A DNA stretch of 64,000 nucleotides. It comes from Leucobacter muris (GTDB taxonomy: Bacteria > Actinomycetota > Actinomycetes > Actinomycetales > Microbacteriaceae). This document shows positions 54,632 through 63,888 of the stretch, one piece after another. The translations under genes and the position numbers were made by a program. Under the pieces are notes generated by a model. That model searched no databases, was not told where the DNA came from, and worked only from the letters and a program-made list of their open reading frames with translations. The stretch's first letter is position 1, and the number at the start of each line of letters is the position of its first letter. The DNA is taken from assembly GCF_004028235.1 (NCBI RefSeq), contig NZ_CP035037.1, positions 2,480,001 to 2,544,000 on the forward strand, read 5' to 3'.

Positions 54632-55638
54632 CCCCGGGGCGGCTGGAGCGCGGAGAAGTCGGGCTGGCCGTCCGGGCCCGCGGGAAGCGGACGCCCGTCG
54701 GGGAAGGTCGGCCAGGGCAGCAGCTGCTGCGGGTGCTCGACCGCGGGCGCCTGCGGCGCGGGCTGCGGCGCGAGCTGCGGCTGGGCGGGTGCGGGCGAGG
54801 GGCGGAGCGGCTGCGGGGCCGCCGCGGGGGCACTGCCCCGAGCGGCGCGCGCGGCTTCACGAGCGGCCGAGCCGTACGACCAGCGCAGCAGCAACGTGAT
54901 CGAGAGGCCGAGAGCGGTGAGGATCAGCAGCGCGGTCGCGATCTTCCAGTACAGATCCGGGATGTGCAGATCGAAGGCCTCGATGCCGACCGGAGCGGTG
55001 AAGAGGATCCCCGAGAGCACCGCGAGCACGCTCGTCACGAACGCGAACCGCGTCACGACCGCGGGCAGCTTCGCGCCCATGCCCAGCAGCAGCTGGCAGC
55101 ACAGGATCACGAGCCTCGTGACGACGATCACGAACACCGACTTCCAGAAGATCTCGAGCATGAGTCCGAACGACGCGTACGGCGTCATCCAGATCACGAT
55201 GAGCAGCAGCCCCAGGATGTAGGCGTTCGCGATGAGCGCGACGGGCGCGTACCACTCCGACTTCTGCTCGCGCCGCGTGTCGAGGGCGGTGAACAGCACG
55301 AACACCGCGAAGAGCGCGAACGTCGAGAACACGCGCTCGAACTTGCCCTCGAAGTCGCCGATGAACAGCAGCGAGATCGACGCCACCGTGAGGCCCGCGA
55401 GCAGGATGATGCTGACCTTCAGAAAGGTCGAAAGCCCCTCGCCGGACGCCTCGGGCTTGGCGGCCCGCTTGCGCTTCTTCGCCGGCGCCGCCTGCGGAGC
55501 GCGCGCCGCAGCGGCGCTCTCACCCGCACCGCTCTGCCACGAGAAGGCCTCCTGCCGGCCGCCCTGCTGCGACGCCTCCGGCGCGGGCTGCGACGCCTGC
55601 GGGTTCGGACGGGGTGCGTTCGTGTTCGGATCGCTCAT
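54628..55638 (-). CDS. Multi-pass membrane protein, function unknown
   Basis: 336 aa. Basic, Ala/Gln-rich N-terminus (1-65), about seven membrane helices between residues 70 and 255, and a Pro/Gln/Ala-rich cytoplasmic or external tail (265-336). ATG (MSDPNTNAP) with TTGGAG. Translationally coupled to the downstream acetyltransferase. No recognised family. Confidence 0.82.
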   Translation of the reverse strand: MSDPNTNAPRPNPQASQPAPEASQQGGRQEAFSWQSGAGESAAAARAPQAAPAKKRKRAAKPEASGEGLSTFLKVSIILLAGLTVASISLLFIGDFEGKFERVFSTFALFAVFVLFTALDTRREQKSEWYAPVALIANAYILGLLLIVIWMTPYASFGLMLEIFWKSVFVIVVTRLVILCCQLLLGMGAKLPAVVTRFAFVTSVLAVLSGILFTAPVGIEAFDLHIPDLYWKIATALLILTALGLSITLLLRWSYGSAAREAARAARGSAPAAAPQPLRPSPAPAQPQLAPQPAPQAPAVEHPQQLLPWPTFPDGRPLPAGPDGQPDFSALQPPRG

Positions 55639-55730
55639 GCTCCAAGTCTTGCGCGTTCCCCTGTGAAACGGCAACCGTGGCGTCATTCTCGCGACTCCGA
55701 CCCCTCGAGGCGGCCCCGCACGGGGCGGGA

Positions 55731-55736
55731 TAGACT
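55731..55736 (+). promoter_or_regulatory. -10 element of purL
   Basis: TAGACTGG, the same octamer as before purS; no good -35. Confidence 0.45.
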
Positions 55737-55799
55737 GGAGACTGCATGTTTCGGCTCGCGAGCCGATCCCGATCTCTCACTCACTGGAGCACACCGAGC

Positions 55800-58133
55800 G
55801 TGACCGACACCGCCGCCCCCACCCACGCCCCTCGCCCCGACACGGTGGCCGACGCGATCGCCACCCCTGAGAAGGAGCAGCCCTACGGCGCTCTCGGCCT
55901 CAAGCCCGACGAGTACGAGCGGATCCGCGAGATCCTCGGCCGCCGCCCCACCTCGGGCGAGCTCGCCATGTACTCGGTGATGTGGTCCGAGCACTGCTCC
56001 TACAAGTCGTCGAAGATGTACCTGCGCCAGTTCGGCAAGAAGGTCAACGACAAGATGCGCGAGCGCCTGCTCGTCGGCATGGGCGAGAACGCCGGCGTGA
56101 TCGACATCGGCGAGGGCTGGGCCGTCACCTTCAAGGTCGAGAGCCACAACCACCCCTCGTACATCGAGCCCTTCCAGGGCGCGGCGACGGGCGTCGGCGG
56201 CATCATCCGCGACATCATCTCGATGGGCGCGCGCCCCGTCGCGGTGATGGACCAGCTGCGCTTCGGCGACATCGACGACCCCGACACCGCCCGCGTCGTG
56301 CACGGCGTCGTCTCCGGCATCTCCTCCTACGCGAACTGCCTCGGCCTGCCGAACCTCGGCGGAGAGACCGTGTTCGACCGGGTCTACCAGCGGAACCCCC
56401 TCGTCAACGCGCTCGGCGTCGGCGTGCTGCGGCACGAAGACCTGCACCTCGCCAACGCCTCCGGCACCGGCAACAAGGTCGTGCTCTTCGGCGCCCGCAC
56501 TGGCGGCGACGGCATCGGCGGCGCCTCGATCCTCGCCTCCGACAGCTTCAGCGAGGGCGGCCCGACGAAGCGCCCGGCCGTGCAGGTCGGCGACCCCTTC
56601 GCCGAGAAGGTGCTCATCGAGTGCTGCCTCGAACTGTTCCGGGGCGAACTCGTCGAGGGCATCCAGGACCTCGGCGCGGCGGGCATCTCGTGCGCCACCT
56701 CCGAGCTCGCGGCCAACGGCGACGGCGGCATGTTCATCGAGCTCGACAGCGTGCTGCTGCGCGACCCCTCGCTCACCGCCGAGGAGATCCTCATGTCCGA
56801 GAGCCAGGAGCGCATGATGGCGGTCGTGGCCCCCGAGAAGCTCGACGCGTTCCTCGCCGTCACCGAGAAATGGGACGTCGAGACCAGCGTGCTCGGCGAG
56901 GTCACCGACAGCGGCCGCCTCGTCATCAACTGGCGCGGCGAGGAGATCGTCAACGTCGACCCCCGCACCGTCGCCGTCGACGGCCCCGTCTACGAGCGCC
57001 CCGTCGCCTACCCGTCGTGGATCGACGAGCTGCAGGCCTCGGGCGTGCGCGCCTCCGGCCTCTCGCGCGCCGAGTCGGGCGATGAACTGCGCGAGCAGGT
57101 GCTCGCCGTGGCAGGCTCCCCCAACCAGGCCTCCGTCGACTGGATCACCAACCAGTACGACAAGTACGTGCTCGGCAACACCGCACTCTCCTTCCCCGAC
57201 GGGGCGGGCATGATCCGGGTCGACGAGCAGACGGGCCTCGGCGTCGCGATCTCGACCGACGCCAATGGCCGCTACTGCCAGCTCGACCCCTACGTCGGCT
57301 CGCAGCTCGCCCTCGCCGAGGCCTACCGCAACGTGGCCGCCTCCGGCGCCGTGCCCACCGCGGTGACCGACTGCCTCAACTTCGGCAGCCCCGAGAACCC
57401 CGAGGTCATGTGGCAGTTCTCGCGCTCGGTCGAGGGTCTCTCCGACGCCTGCCTCGCGCTCGAAGTGCCCGTCACCGGCGGCAACGTGTCGCTCTACAAC
57501 CAGACCGGCGACACCCCCATCCACCCCACGCCCGTCGTGGGGGTGCTCGGCATCATCGACGACGTCGCCCGCCGAGTTCCGAGCGGCTGGCAGGATCAGG
57601 GCGAGCACCTCTACCTGCTCGGCACCACCCGCGACGAGCTCGACGGCTCGGCCTGGGCCGAGGCCGTGCACCAGCACCTGGGCGGCCGGCCGCCCGTGGC
57701 GGTGCTCGACGACGAGCGCGCGCTCGCCGAGCTGCTGCACGCGGGCACGCAGGGCGGTCTGATCTCGGGCGCCGTCGACCTCTCCGAAGGCGGCCTGGCG
57801 CAGGCGCTCGCCGACGGCGCGCTGCGCTTCGGCGTGGGCGCGCGCGTCTGGATCGACGAGATCGTGTCGCGCGACGAGGTCGACGACACCGCCGCGCTCT
57901 TCTCGGAATCGCAGGCGCGCGTGCTCGTCGCGGTGCCCCACGAGGAGGAGGTGAAGTTCCGCGGCCTGTGCTCGGGCCGGGGCTTCCCCGTGCTGCGCAT
58001 CGGCGTCACCGACGGCGTCGGGCCCGACGCCGTGATCGAGGTGCAGGATCGCTTCACGCTGCCGCTCGCCGAGCTGCGCGGCGCCTCGCAGGAGACCCTG
58101 CCGTCGCGCTTCGGCGCCGTCATCGCGGAGTGA
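55800..58133 (+). CDS. purL: Phosphoribosylformylglycinamidine synthase subunit PurL
   Basis: Large catalytic subunit of the three-part FGAM synthase, 777 aa from GTG ([14 protein letters not shown]), with CTGGAG upstream; the ATG at 55746 is not used. [20 protein letters not shown] [24 protein letters not shown] region, two AIRS-like repeats with [15 protein letters not shown] and [13 protein letters not shown]. Separated from purS-purQ by the heme and siderophore operons. Confidence 0.96.
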   Translation: MTDTAAPTHAPRPDTVADAIATPEKEQPYGALGLKPDEYERIREILGRRPTSGELAMYSVMWSEHCSYKSSKMYLRQFGKKVNDKMRERLLVGMGENAGVIDIGEGWAVTFKVESHNHPSYIEPFQGAATGVGGIIRDIISMGARPVAVMDQLRFGDIDDPDTARVVHGVVSGISSYANCLGLPNLGGETVFDRVYQRNPLVNALGVGVLRHEDLHLANASGTGNKVVLFGARTGGDGIGGASILASDSFSEGGPTKRPAVQVGDPFAEKVLIECCLELFRGELVEGIQDLGAAGISCATSELAANGDGGMFIELDSVLLRDPSLTAEEILMSESQERMMAVVAPEKLDAFLAVTEKWDVETSVLGEVTDSGRLVINWRGEEIVNVDPRTVAVDGPVYERPVAYPSWIDELQASGVRASGLSRAESGDELREQVLAVAGSPNQASVDWITNQYDKYVLGNTALSFPDGAGMIRVDEQTGLGVAISTDANGRYCQLDPYVGSQLALAEAYRNVAASGAVPTAVTDCLNFGSPENPEVMWQFSRSVEGLSDACLALEVPVTGGNVSLYNQTGDTPIHPTPVVGVLGIIDDVARRVPSGWQDQGEHLYLLGTTRDELDGSAWAEAVHQHLGGRPPVAVLDDERALAELLHAGTQGGLISGAVDLSEGGLAQALADGALRFGVGARVWIDEIVSRDEVDDTAALFSESQARVLVAVPHEEEVKFRGLCSGRGFPVLRIGVTDGVGPDAVIEVQDRFTLPLAELRGASQETLPSRFGAVIAE

Positions 58134-58233
58134 GCGGGGCGCCGCCGGCACGGGGCGCTGCGGATCGGGGCGCCGAGGGTCGGACGCCGCAGAGCTGGGC
58201 GCCGCAAGGCGGCGCACGGCGAAGCGGCGCGCC

Positions 58234-58281
58234 TGACAAGCAGGGCTCCTGACGAGCGGGGCTCCTGATGAGCGGAGTCTC
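58234..58281. repeat. 16-bp tandem repeat, three imperfect copies
   Basis: TGACAAGCAGGGCTCC, TGACGAGCGGGGCTCC and TGATGAGCGGAGTCTC lie head to tail between purL and the lipoprotein gene. Confidence 0.6.
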
Positions 58282-58303
58282 GCCGAACCGCGACCCCGCT
58301 TGT

Positions 58304-58309
58304 TAGGGT
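58304..58309 (+). promoter_or_regulatory. -10 hexamer of leaderless lipoprotein gene
   Basis: TAGGGT ends 6 bases before the ATG at 58316. Confidence 0.5.
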
Positions 58310-58315
58310 GAGATC

Positions 58316-58831
58316 ATGTCTCTCCGATGGGGGCGGCCGACCGTGATGCTCGCCGCGATCGCACTCGCCGCATCGGGGTGCGCGCAATCCGGGGGCGAAG
58401 GCGTCGATCGGACGGGGGCCGAACTCACCACCCCGATCGTCTTCGCCGCGGTTGCGAGCGTCGACGAGGGGGCGTGCCCCGCGGACCGGCCGAACACCTA
58501 CGAATCACGCCTCAGCGGGGCGCAGTGCGTTGTCATCGACCCCGATGCGGTCGTCGAGGCCGAGAGCGGCAGCGTCGCGCTCGTCGCGGCGAGCGAGCAG
58601 ACTCCCGATGTGCCGCAGTCGATCGAGCTCGTGCTCGAGGACGCCTCCTCGGAACGGCTCCGGGAACTCACGGCGGCACTCGCCGAGCAGTCGTCACCGC
58701 GCAATCTGCTGGTGATCGCGGTGGAGGGCGAGGTCGTGGCGATGCCCGCGGTCATGGACGAGCTCACCGGCCGAACCGTCAGCATCTCCGGCGACCGCCT
58801 CACAGCGCTCTACGACAGGCTCACCGTCTGA
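58316..58831 (+). CDS. Lipoprotein with SecD P1-head-like domain
   Basis: 171 aa. Signal sequence with lipobox AASGC. The C-terminal half (about 95-165) reads NLLVIAVEGEVVAMPAVMDE and GRTVSISGD, the pattern of the SecDF P1 head domain, here without SecD membrane helices. Also seen as stand-alone lipoproteins in relatives. It may act in late export or folding at the outer membrane face; function inferred from fold only. Confidence 0.75.
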   Translation: MSLRWGRPTVMLAAIALAASGCAQSGGEGVDRTGAELTTPIVFAAVASVDEGACPADRPNTYESRLSGAQCVVIDPDAVVEAESGSVALVAASEQTPDVPQSIELVLEDASSERLRELTAALAEQSSPRNLLVIAVEGEVVAMPAVMDELTGRTVSISGDRLTALYDRLTV

Positions 58832-58866
58832 CGGCGCCGCGCACGCGCACCGCTCGGGGCCGGTCT

Positions 58867-59499
58867 CTACAGGGCGGTGAGCAGGGGCGCCACGCGCGCG
58901 ATGACCGCGGCGTTCAGATCCTCGGGCGGCTGGGCGGCGTCGAGCACGAGGAAGCGGTGCGGATCGGCCTCCGCGAGCCCCAGGAACCCGGCTCGGACGG
59001 CCCGGTGGAAGTCATCGGCCTCGGACTCGAGCCGGTCGGTGCCTCCGCGCGATTCGAGTCGCGCGGCCGCGTCTGCCGGGTCGAGGTCGAGCAGCACGGT
59101 GAGCGCCGGGCGCAGCCCCTCGGTCGCCCACTCGCTGATCCGACGCACGTCGACGACGTCGAGCACGCGGCCCGCGCCCTGGTACGCGAGCGAGGAGTCG
59201 ATGTAGCGGTCCTGCACCACCACGGCGCCGCGCTCGAGCGCCGGACGCACCACTCTCGCGACGTGCTGCGCACGATCCGCGGCGTAGAGCAGCGCCTCGG
59301 CCCGCGGATCGACCTCGCCGACCTCCTCGCCGCCGTGCAGCAGCAGCCGGCGTATCTCGACGCCGAGTCGTGTGCCCCCCGGCTCGCGGGTGCGCACGAC
59401 CTCGTGCCCGCGCGCTTCGAGCCAGGCGCCGAGCAGTTCGGCCTGCGTGCTCTTGCCGGCGCCGTCGCCGCCCTCGAGGGTGATGAAGATTCCGCTCAT
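58867..59499 (-). CDS. tmk: Thymidylate kinase
   Basis: 210 aa. P-loop LEGGDGAGKSTQ, TREPGGTRLG, DRYIDSSLAYQGAGR (DR motif) and ARLESRGGTDR lid. Phosphorylates dTMP. holB, its frequent neighbour, is absent downstream. ATG (MSGIFITLEGG) chosen; upstream in-frame codons are Arg/Pro-rich. Confidence 0.96.
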   Translation of the reverse strand: MSGIFITLEGGDGAGKSTQAELLGAWLEARGHEVVRTREPGGTRLGVEIRRLLLHGGEEVGEVDPRAEALLYAADRAQHVARVVRPALERGAVVVQDRYIDSSLAYQGAGRVLDVVDVRRISEWATEGLRPALTVLLDLDPADAAARLESRGGTDRLESEADDFHRAVRAGFLGLAEADPHRFLVLDAAQPPEDLNAAVIARVAPLLTAL

Positions 59500-59604
59500 G
59501 GTTCCACTCTTCCACTCCTCAGCGCCCGGCGCGAACCCCGCGCCCTGGCCCTGCTCTCGCGGAGGCCGCTCCTGTGCACGGAACGCCCGGCTCCGCCACC
59601 GGCC

Positions 59605-59680
59605 TCGAGAGGCGGAAATCGCATGCCTCCCCTGGTCATCGCGTGCGTTTTCCGCCTCTCGACGGGCCCCGCACGGGCCC
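59605..59680 (-). terminator. Two hairpins between topA and tmk
   Basis: TCGAGAGGCGGAAA (59605-59618) pairs with 59649-59662 (14 bp), and GGGCCC/GGGCCC (59664-59680) forms a second stem directly after the topA stop. No T-run. The remaining 59500-59716 spacer holds nothing else. Confidence 0.55.
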
Positions 59681-59716
59681 GGACCCGAAGCCCCGGGCGG
59701 CCTCGGGCGGGATCGG

Positions 59717-62551
59717 CTACTGCGCCTGGGCGGCCTTCTTCGCGGCGTTCGCCTTGCGCGTCTCGGCGGCCTTCTTCGCGGCGGCCGACCGAGCCGGGTC
59801 GACGGCCTTCTTCGCGGCGCTCTTCTTGGCCGCGGGCTTCTTGGCCGTCGTCGTTTTCGCTCCCGAAGCCGCGGTCTTCTTCGCCGCCGTCTTGCGCGCC
59901 GGGGCCTTCTTCTTGGCGGGGCCCTTGGCCCGCCTGATGGCGAGCAGTTCGGTCGCGCGCTCGAAGGTGATGTCATCGACGCTGTCGCCGCGCGGGATCG
60001 TCGCGTTGGTCTCACCATCGGTCACGTAGGGCCCGAAGCGGCCGTCGCGCACGCGCACCGGCTTGCCGCTCACGGGGTCGGCGTCGATCTCCTTGAGCGC
60101 GCTGGAGGCCCGGCGCGCTCCGTACTTGGGCTGCGCGAACAGCTCTTGCGCACCGGCGAGGTCGATCGAGAAGATGGCGTCCTCGCTGGGCAGCGTGCGG
60201 GTGTCGGCGCCCTTCTTGAGGTACGGGCCGTAGCGGCCGTTCTGCGCGGTGATGTCGGCGCCCGACTCGGGATCCTGCCCCACGGTGCGGGGCAGTTCGA
60301 GCAGCGCGACGGCGGTGTCGAGATCGACGGTCGCCGGGTCCATGCTCTTGAAGAGCGACGCGGTGCGAGGCTTCTGACCCTTGGGCAGCTCTTCGCCGTC
60401 GTCGGGGAGTTCGGTGACGTAGGGCCCGAATCGGCCGTTCTTGGCGACGATGCGCTTACCGGTCTGAGGGTGCGTTCCGACGACCCGGTCTTCGGCGGGC
60501 TCGGCGTCGGCCAGTTCGTGGGCTTTCTCGGGGGTCAGCTCGTCGGGGGCCATGCCGTCGGGGATGTTGACGCTGCGCGGTTTGAGCGCGCCGTCGTCGC
60601 CGACCTCGCACTTCTCGTCGAAGACCTCGAGGTACGGGCCGTACTTGCCGTTGCGCAGCGAGATCTGGTCGTCGATCTTGATCGTGTTGATCGCGCGGGC
60701 GTCGATCTCGCCGAGGTTGTCGACGACGCCGCGCAGACCCGGGTGGGTCTCGGTGCCGAAGTAGAACTCGCCGAGCCACTTGCCGCGCGCGGCCTCGCCG
60801 GCGGCGATGCGGTCGAGGTCGTTCTCCATCTCGGCGGTGAAGTCGTAGTCGACGAGCTCGCTGAAGTGCTCCTCGAGCAGGCGCACGACCGAGAAGGCGA
60901 TCCAGCTCGGAACGAGGGCCTGGCCCTTCTTCGTCACGTATCCGCGATCCATGATGGTGCTGATGATCGCGGCGTACGTCGAGGGTCGGCCGATGCCGAG
61001 CTCCTCGAGGCGCTTGGTGAGGCTCGCCTCGGTGTAGCGCGGGGGCGGGCTGGTCTCGTGCCCCTTGGCCTCGGGGTCGGCGACACCGAGACGCTGTCGT
61101 TCGGAGAGCTGCGGCAGCGACACGTTCTGCTCGGCGTCGCCGCGCTTCTCGTCGCGCCCCTCCTCGTAGGCGAGCAGAAAGCCGGGGAAGGTGATGACGG
61201 TGCCGCTGGCGGTGAACTCGAGCGCGGTGGGCGCGTTCGCGCCGGGCTCGGCCACCGAGGCGCCGACGGTGACGGTGTCGGTCGATCCCTTGGCGTCGGC
61301 CATCTGGCTCGCGACGGTGCGCTTCCAGATCAGCTCGTAGAGCGCATACTCGCCCTGGGTGAGCTTGCCCTTCAGCGAGCTGGGGCGCTGGAAGACGTCG
61401 CCGGCGGGCCGGATGGCCTCGTGCGCCTCCTGCGCACCCTTCGACTTGCCCGTGAAGACGCGGGGCTTCTCGGGCAGCGTTTCGCCGCCGTAGAGCTCGG
61501 CCGCCTGCTTGCGGGCCGCCTGGATGGCCTGGCTCGACAGCGTCGGCGAGTCGGTGCGCATATAGGTGATGTAGCCGTTCTCGTAGAGCGACTGCGCGAA
61601 CGACATGGTCTGGCGCGAGCTGTAGCGCAGCTTGCGCGAGGCCTCCTGCTGCAGGGTGGAGGTGGTGAAGGGCGCGGCGGGGCGCCGGGTGTGCGGCTTC
61701 GTCTCGATCGAGAGCACCGTCGCGGGGGTCTCGGGGGTGAGCAGCGCGGCGAGGCGCTCGGCGCGCTGCTGCTCGAGAGCGACGACGTTCGCCTTCAGCG
61801 CCCTGGCGGTGAGCTCGCCGTCATCGCCGAAGTCGCCGCCGGAGGCGAGACGCTGGTCGCCGAGGCGCACGAGCCGCGCCTCGAAGGCGGTGGGGTCGGC
61901 GGCGTCGGTTCCGGGGCGGAACGTGGCGGTGAGATCCCAGTACTCCGCGGAGCGGAACACCTGCCGCTCGCGCTCGCGGTCGACGACGAGGCGGGTCGCA
62001 GCCGACTGCACGCGGCCGGCCGACAGCTTGGGGGCGACCTTGCGCCACAGCACCGGCGAGATGTCGTAGCCGTAGAGGCGGTCGAGGATGCGACGGGTCT
62101 CCTGGGCGTCGACGAGCGAGATGTCGAGGTCGCGCGTGTTCTGCTTCGCCTGCTCGATGGCCTCGCGGGTGATCTCGTGGAAGACCATGCGGCGCACGGG
62201 CACCTTGGGCTTGAGCACCTCGAGCAGGTGCCACGCGATGGCCTCCCCCTCGCGGTCCTCATCGGTGGCGAGCCAGAGCTCGTCGGCTCCCTTCAGCGCC
62301 CGCTTGAGCTCGGAGACCGTCTTCTTCTTGTTGTCGTTGACCACGTAGTAGGGAGCGAAGTCGTTCTCGACGTCGACGGCGAACTTGCCGAAGGGGCCCT
62401 TCTTGAGCTCGCTCGGCAGCTCCGACGGTTCGGCGAGGTCGCGGATGTGGCCGACCGACGCGATGACCTCGTAGTCGTCGCCGAGGTAGGCGCCGATCGT
62501 GCGCGCCTTGGTCGGCGACTCGACGATCACGAGTTTCTTCGTACCCTCCAC
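59717..62551 (-). CDS. topA: DNA topoisomerase I
   Basis: Type IA topoisomerase, 944 aa. GTG start (VEGTKKLVIVESPTKA) with AAGGAG 4 bases upstream, preferred over the ATG at 62578. Toprim domain with ATDEDREGEAIAWHL; catalytic Tyr in GYITYMRTDSPTLSSQA. The C-terminal third has four or five NGRFGPYV-type repeats in place of zinc fingers, then a Lys/Ala-rich tail of about 70 residues (KKTAAKK repeats) as in mycobacterial TopA. Confidence 0.97.
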   Translation of the reverse strand: MEGTKKLVIVESPTKARTIGAYLGDDYEVIASVGHIRDLAEPSELPSELKKGPFGKFAVDVENDFAPYYVVNDNKKKTVSELKRALKGADELWLATDEDREGEAIAWHLLEVLKPKVPVRRMVFHEITREAIEQAKQNTRDLDISLVDAQETRRILDRLYGYDISPVLWRKVAPKLSAGRVQSAATRLVVDRERERQVFRSAEYWDLTATFRPGTDAADPTAFEARLVRLGDQRLASGGDFGDDGELTARALKANVVALEQQRAERLAALLTPETPATVLSIETKPHTRRPAAPFTTSTLQQEASRKLRYSSRQTMSFAQSLYENGYITYMRTDSPTLSSQAIQAARKQAAELYGGETLPEKPRVFTGKSKGAQEAHEAIRPAGDVFQRPSSLKGKLTQGEYALYELIWKRTVASQMADAKGSTDTVTVGASVAEPGANAPTALEFTASGTVITFPGFLLAYEEGRDEKRGDAEQNVSLPQLSERQRLGVADPEAKGHETSPPPRYTEASLTKRLEELGIGRPSTYAAIISTIMDRGYVTKKGQALVPSWIAFSVVRLLEEHFSELVDYDFTAEMENDLDRIAAGEAARGKWLGEFYFGTETHPGLRGVVDNLGEIDARAINTIKIDDQISLRNGKYGPYLEVFDEKCEVGDDGALKPRSVNIPDGMAPDELTPEKAHELADAEPAEDRVVGTHPQTGKRIVAKNGRFGPYVTELPDDGEELPKGQKPRTASLFKSMDPATVDLDTAVALLELPRTVGQDPESGADITAQNGRYGPYLKKGADTRTLPSEDAIFSIDLAGAQELFAQPKYGARRASSALKEIDADPVSGKPVRVRDGRFGPYVTDGETNATIPRGDSVDDITFERATELLAIRRAKGPAKKKAPARKTAAKKTAASGAKTTTAKKPAAKKSAAKKAVDPARSAAAKKAAETRKANAAKKAAQAQ

Positions 62552-62754
62552 GGGTCTCCTTCGTTGCTCCGAGCTCACGGCTGGCGGGTCGCCTTCGCGG
62601 CGACTGACGGTTCATGCACCGACACGCGGTTCTGCACCGACACGATACACACTCTCGCGTAAGAAACCACTATCGGCGATTCCCGGCGATCCTCTATTCA
62701 TACCACCGGCCCCGCGCGCCGAGCGCATCCCCATCATCCGATGATCCGGTGCGC

Positions 62755-63465
62755 TCAGGGCCGCCCGAGGTAGGCGAACGGATCGATATCGGGGTAGGCG
62801 TTCGACGGCGACGAGGAGAGCGTGAAGTGGGTGTGAGGGCCCGAGGTGCAGCCGCTCATCCCGGCGCTCGCGACCCGCTGCCCCGCCCGCACCCGCTCGC
62901 CAGGTGCGACGCCGAAGCGCTGCGGCGAGCCCGGGGACACGTGGTTGTGGGAGCTGTAGATCGTGCGTCCCCCGACCTCGTGACGCATGAGCACGGTGTG
63001 GTTCGCGCCGCGCCACCACTCGGGCCTCGCGAGACACGCCTCGGGTACGTCTCCGCCGTCGGGCCCCGCTCGCACCACGACGCCCTCGTACGGTGCGTAG
63101 AGCGCGCCCTCGCCTGTCACCGCGAGATCGATGGAGAGGCCGTCGTGGAAGCCCTGCGAGATCGCCCGCAGGTCCGACGGCCAGGCCCAGCCGTTCGCAC
63201 CGACCGCCCCGTCGGGTGCCGACGCCGCGCGGGGCAGCAGCCCCGCGCGCGCGACGGCGAGCGCACCGCCGAGCGGTGCCGGGACCCGCACCTCCACACG
63301 CGCTTCGGCGGTAGCGCTCGACACCTCGCACTCCGAGATCTCGCCCCTCGCCTCCACGACGACCCGCTGCGCCAGAGCGCAGGGCTCGCCGTCGATCCAC
63401 CCGGACGCCGCGTCAGCAGCGGCGAGCGCGGCGGCGGCGCAGGCCAGCAGCGCGGGGGCGCTCAC
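62755..63465 (-). CDS. TadE/Rv3654c-like segment fused to an M23 (LytM) peptidase
   Basis: 236 aa from GTG overlapping the upstream stop (GTGA). Residues 1-75 resemble the secretory TadE-like Rv3654c family (LAAADAASG, EPCALAQRVV, VPAPLGGALAVARAG), but without the usual charged N-terminus before the hydrophobic stretch. Residues 95-236 are an M23 domain with zinc-site pattern GFHDGLSIDL and GPHTHFTL plus SSHNHVSPGS. It probably cuts peptidoglycan near a pilus-type system; the fusion is unusual. Confidence 0.85.
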   Translation of the reverse strand: MSAPALLACAAAALAAADAASGWIDGEPCALAQRVVVEARGEISECEVSSATAEARVEVRVPAPLGGALAVARAGLLPRAASAPDGAVGANGWAWPSDLRAISQGFHDGLSIDLAVTGEGALYAPYEGVVVRAGPDGGDVPEACLARPEWWRGANHTVLMRHEVGGRTIYSSHNHVSPGSPQRFGVAPGERVRAGQRVASAGMSGCTSGPHTHFTLSSSPSNAYPDIDPFAYLGRP

Positions 63466-63872
63466 GGCGTGCCCTCGTGCTCGCCGCTCACCGCCGCGCA
63501 GGCCCGGCTCTCGATGCCGATCGCCGAGAGCATCCCGCCGCCGGGATGGGCCCCGAGGGTCACGCAGTGCAGCGGTCCGGTGCGCTCCCTCCGCACCGAA
63601 ACGCCGGCCGCAGCGTCATCGAGCCGGGCGCGCGCCCGGTCCATGTCGCCCCGCGCCTCGAGCCGGGCCACCTCGGCCGCCAGCGTGACGAGCGTGATGC
63701 GGTGGGCCGCGATGAAGATGCCGCCGATCGCGAGACCGAGCACGACGAGCACCGCGGGCATCACCACGGCGAACTCGGCCGTGACGGTGCCGCGCTCGTC
63801 GCCGCGCAGCGATGCGAGCAGCTCGCGCGCCCGCGTGGGGCGGGCGCCCACGGCCGCGACGCGGGCGCCCAC
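63462..63872 (-). CDS. TadE-like pilus assembly protein
   Basis: 136 aa from the GTG at 63872, the first start after the upstream stop; GTG at 63851 and ATG at 63911 are alternatives. Contains RGTVTAEFAVVMPAVLVVL, the TadE-type segment with prepilin-like Glu five residues after a Gly and a single membrane helix. Residues before it are duplicated by a 21-bp direct repeat (ARVAAVG twice). Confidence 0.85.
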   Translation of the reverse strand: MGARVAAVGARPTRARELLASLRGDERGTVTAEFAVVMPAVLVVLGLAIGGIFIAAHRITLVTLAAEVARLEARGDMDRARARLDDAAAGVSVRRERTGPLHCVTLGAHPGGGMLSAIGIESRACAAVSGEHEGTP

Positions 63873-63888
63873 GGCCGCGACGCGGGCG

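Noticed and set aside
55683..58217. 844-codon open frame on the minus strand
   Set aside because: Antisense to purL, low-complexity His/Gly/Val-rich, no motif; GC-bias artefact.
59372..62662. 1096-codon open frame on the plus strand
   Set aside because: It is antisense to topA over its whole length; long mirror frames are expected from third-position GC bias, and it shows no family motif.
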